A stretch of DNA of 64,000 nucleotides from JBMFVE01 sp049966155 (GTDB taxonomy: Bacteria > Bacteroidota > Ignavibacteria > Kryptoniales > JAKASW01), in contig JBMFVE010000002.1 in the NCBI GenBank assembly GCA_049966155.1, positions 310,001-374,000 on the forward strand, written 5' to 3'. Positions 63,059 through 64,000 of the stretch are shown here, one piece after another. The position numbers and the translations under genes were made by a program. The stretch's first letter is position 1. The number at the start of each line of letters is the position of its first letter. The notes beneath the pieces were generated by a model that was given only the letters and a program-made list of their open reading frames with translations, made no database searches and was not told the origin of the DNA.

Positions 63059-64000
63059 TTACCAGATTGCTATTGCCCTAACCTGGAACTGACCATATGT
63101 TGCATTACCTGCCGGCGTCTGAGTCGTCTTATTCTGATACTCAGCAATAAACTGGATGCCATTGTTTAAAGGAACATTGGCACAAAGGGTTATCGCATTT
63201 ATGCTATTGCTTGATTTGTTTGTAGCTGGATCAAAGTTGTCATAACGCAGACCGAGCCAGAGATTGTCATTAACACCATAGTCAAACTCAGCAAAATATC
63301 CATTGCTGTTAAATGTTCCATCCACACTGTTAGCAGTATAATCGTAACTCTTGTCACTACCATATCCATAACCAGCAAGAAGTAATGAGTTCTTTACGAC
63401 CGGATAACTGGCAAAAAAGGCAAGGCGGTCATAGCTATTCTGGAAATAGTTCGACGTATTCTTTACGGGCAGGTCTACATTGCCGTGGTAATAGAGTACA
63501 CTTAATCCACCACCGTCGTCAGTAAGAATCTGATTAACGAGCATCTGAATATCCTTGCTGTTAAACGAAGATGGATTTGCTGCCTGAGTCTTTACCAGTC
63601 CCCCACCTTTGGCAGGTTCGCCAGAAGAGTTCAATCCATTGAACACGGTAAAGGAAAGAGCAGTTCTGTTGTAATGCACCTGAAAATCTACCCCAACCTG
63701 GTCAATTCCCCATAACTTATAAAGGGTTGGTTGGTTGTAGTTCGGCATGACGGTTTCAAAAAGTGGACGCGAAAGAGAGATGGGCCGATCTGAAGCCCCA
63801 TATCCTTCAAATGGATGAAATACACCACCCCTCAATGAAAAGAAGAGGTCTTGTTTTCCCCAGTTGTATCTTAAATAGCCGTTCTCTATTTCTGCAGTAC
63901 CATCTGGCACCATTGAAAGCTCAACTATGGTAGACCAGTTCTTTGCAAACGACATGGTGATCGGATAAAAAGTTATCTCGTTGAATACCCCCTGTGTTGA
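63059..64000 (-). CDS. porin-like outer-membrane protein, truncated at right edge
   Basis: The frame is open from 64000 with no start inside the window; the M at 63955 is internal because the preceding residues (for example VFNEITFYPIT) continue the barrel. At least 313 residues of beta-strand pattern remain, ending FQVRAIAIW with a C-terminal aromatic residue, typical of outer-membrane barrels. It includes YLRYNWGKQDLFFSLRGGVFHPF, resembling porins beside multiheme cytochromes in iron or nitrogen-oxide respiration. The N-terminus lies outside. Confidence 0.78.
   Translation of the reverse strand, partial: STQGVFNEITFYPITMSFAKNWSTIVELSMVPDGTAEIENGYLRYNWGKQDLFFSLRGGVFHPFEGYGASDRPISLSRPLFETVMPNYNQPTLYKLWGIDQVGVDFQVHYNRTALSFTVFNGLNSSGEPAKGGGLVKTQAANPSSFNSKDIQMLVNQILTDDGGGLSVLYYHGNVDLPVKNTSNYFQNSYDRLAFFASYPVVKNSLLLAGYGYGSDKSYDYTANSVDGTFNSNGYFAEFDYGVNDNLWLGLRYDNFDPATNKSSNSINAITLCANVPLNNGIQFIAEYQNKTTQTPAGNATYGQFQVRAIAIW

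Noticed and set aside
1..64000. CRISPR arrays, insertion sequences, att sites
   Set aside because: No spaced direct repeats, transposase, integrase or terminal inverted repeats were seen on either strand.

Overview
The window looks like a chromosome segment from an FCB-group bacterium close to Ignavibacteria/Chlorobi rather than a typical Bacteroides. It carries a SusC/SusD outer-membrane pair, many multiheme c-type cytochromes, a sigma-54 two-component system and intact core genes (recA, recX, cinA, pgsA, rpmB). Clear Shine-Dalgarno sequences sit in front of many starts, which is unlike classical Bacteroidetes. The taxonomic placement is inference from gene content. There are no rRNA genes, tRNA genes, insertion sequences, phage genes or CRISPR arrays. 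Coding density is very high, most genes are on the minus strand, and many overlap by four bases.

Layout. (1) 1-3929: a truncated zinc-ribbon methyltransferase, a possible gene remnant, then a large secreted Asp-box (VPS10/BNR-type) beta-propeller protein on the plus strand. (2) 3948-13561, minus: one long operon encoding a dihydrolipoamide dehydrogenase, octanoyltransferase LipB, a fused branched-chain-type E1, its E2, lipoyl synthase LipA, then pyruvate dehydrogenase E1 alpha, E1 beta and E2. It holds two 2-oxoacid dehydrogenase complexes together with the enzymes that attach lipoate to them. (3) 13797-16085: a VIT1/CCC1 metal transporter, then upp and a HAD phosphatase. (4) 16206-23595, minus: an electron-transfer cluster with a 19-heme cytochrome fused to a cytochrome b-like membrane domain, a four-heme c554-like protein, an outer-membrane barrel, a 14-heme periplasmic cytochrome and a 7-heme lipoprotein, with two small DksA/TraR-type zinc-finger proteins. 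It reads as a quinol-to-cell-surface electron conduit and is the most interesting system here. (5) 23976-27795: a small pseudo-receiver protein divergent from a sensor kinase and an NtrC-type sigma-54 activator. (6) 27886-35648: an SDR enzyme, then a TetR-controlled efflux operon (HlyD, ATPase, TolC, ATPase, two ABC-2 permeases).

(7) 35702-50949, minus: a surface polysaccharide locus in the order rfbB, wecB, wzz, ligase/polymerase, flippase, four glycosyltransferases, an intact phosphoglycosyl transferase, a dolichol-phosphate-mannose-synthase-like enzyme, and a GT2 protein fused to a catalytically eroded phosphoglycosyl transferase. (8) 51165-57075: rpmB on plus, converging with a housekeeping run pgsA-pgpA-cinA-thpR-recA-recX-AI-2E permease on minus. 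(9) 57626-62343: a SusC/SusD pair behind a 550-base leader and ending in a strong terminator. (10) 62411-64000, minus: a second c554-like cytochrome behind a porin that runs off the right edge, echoing the barrel-plus-c554 pairing of region 4.

Several starts were moved inward from the longest open frame because a Shine-Dalgarno sequence decides them (pdhB, bkd E2, c554 proteins, recA, cinA, wzx, susC, susD). All functional calls come from reading motifs, not from database searches.
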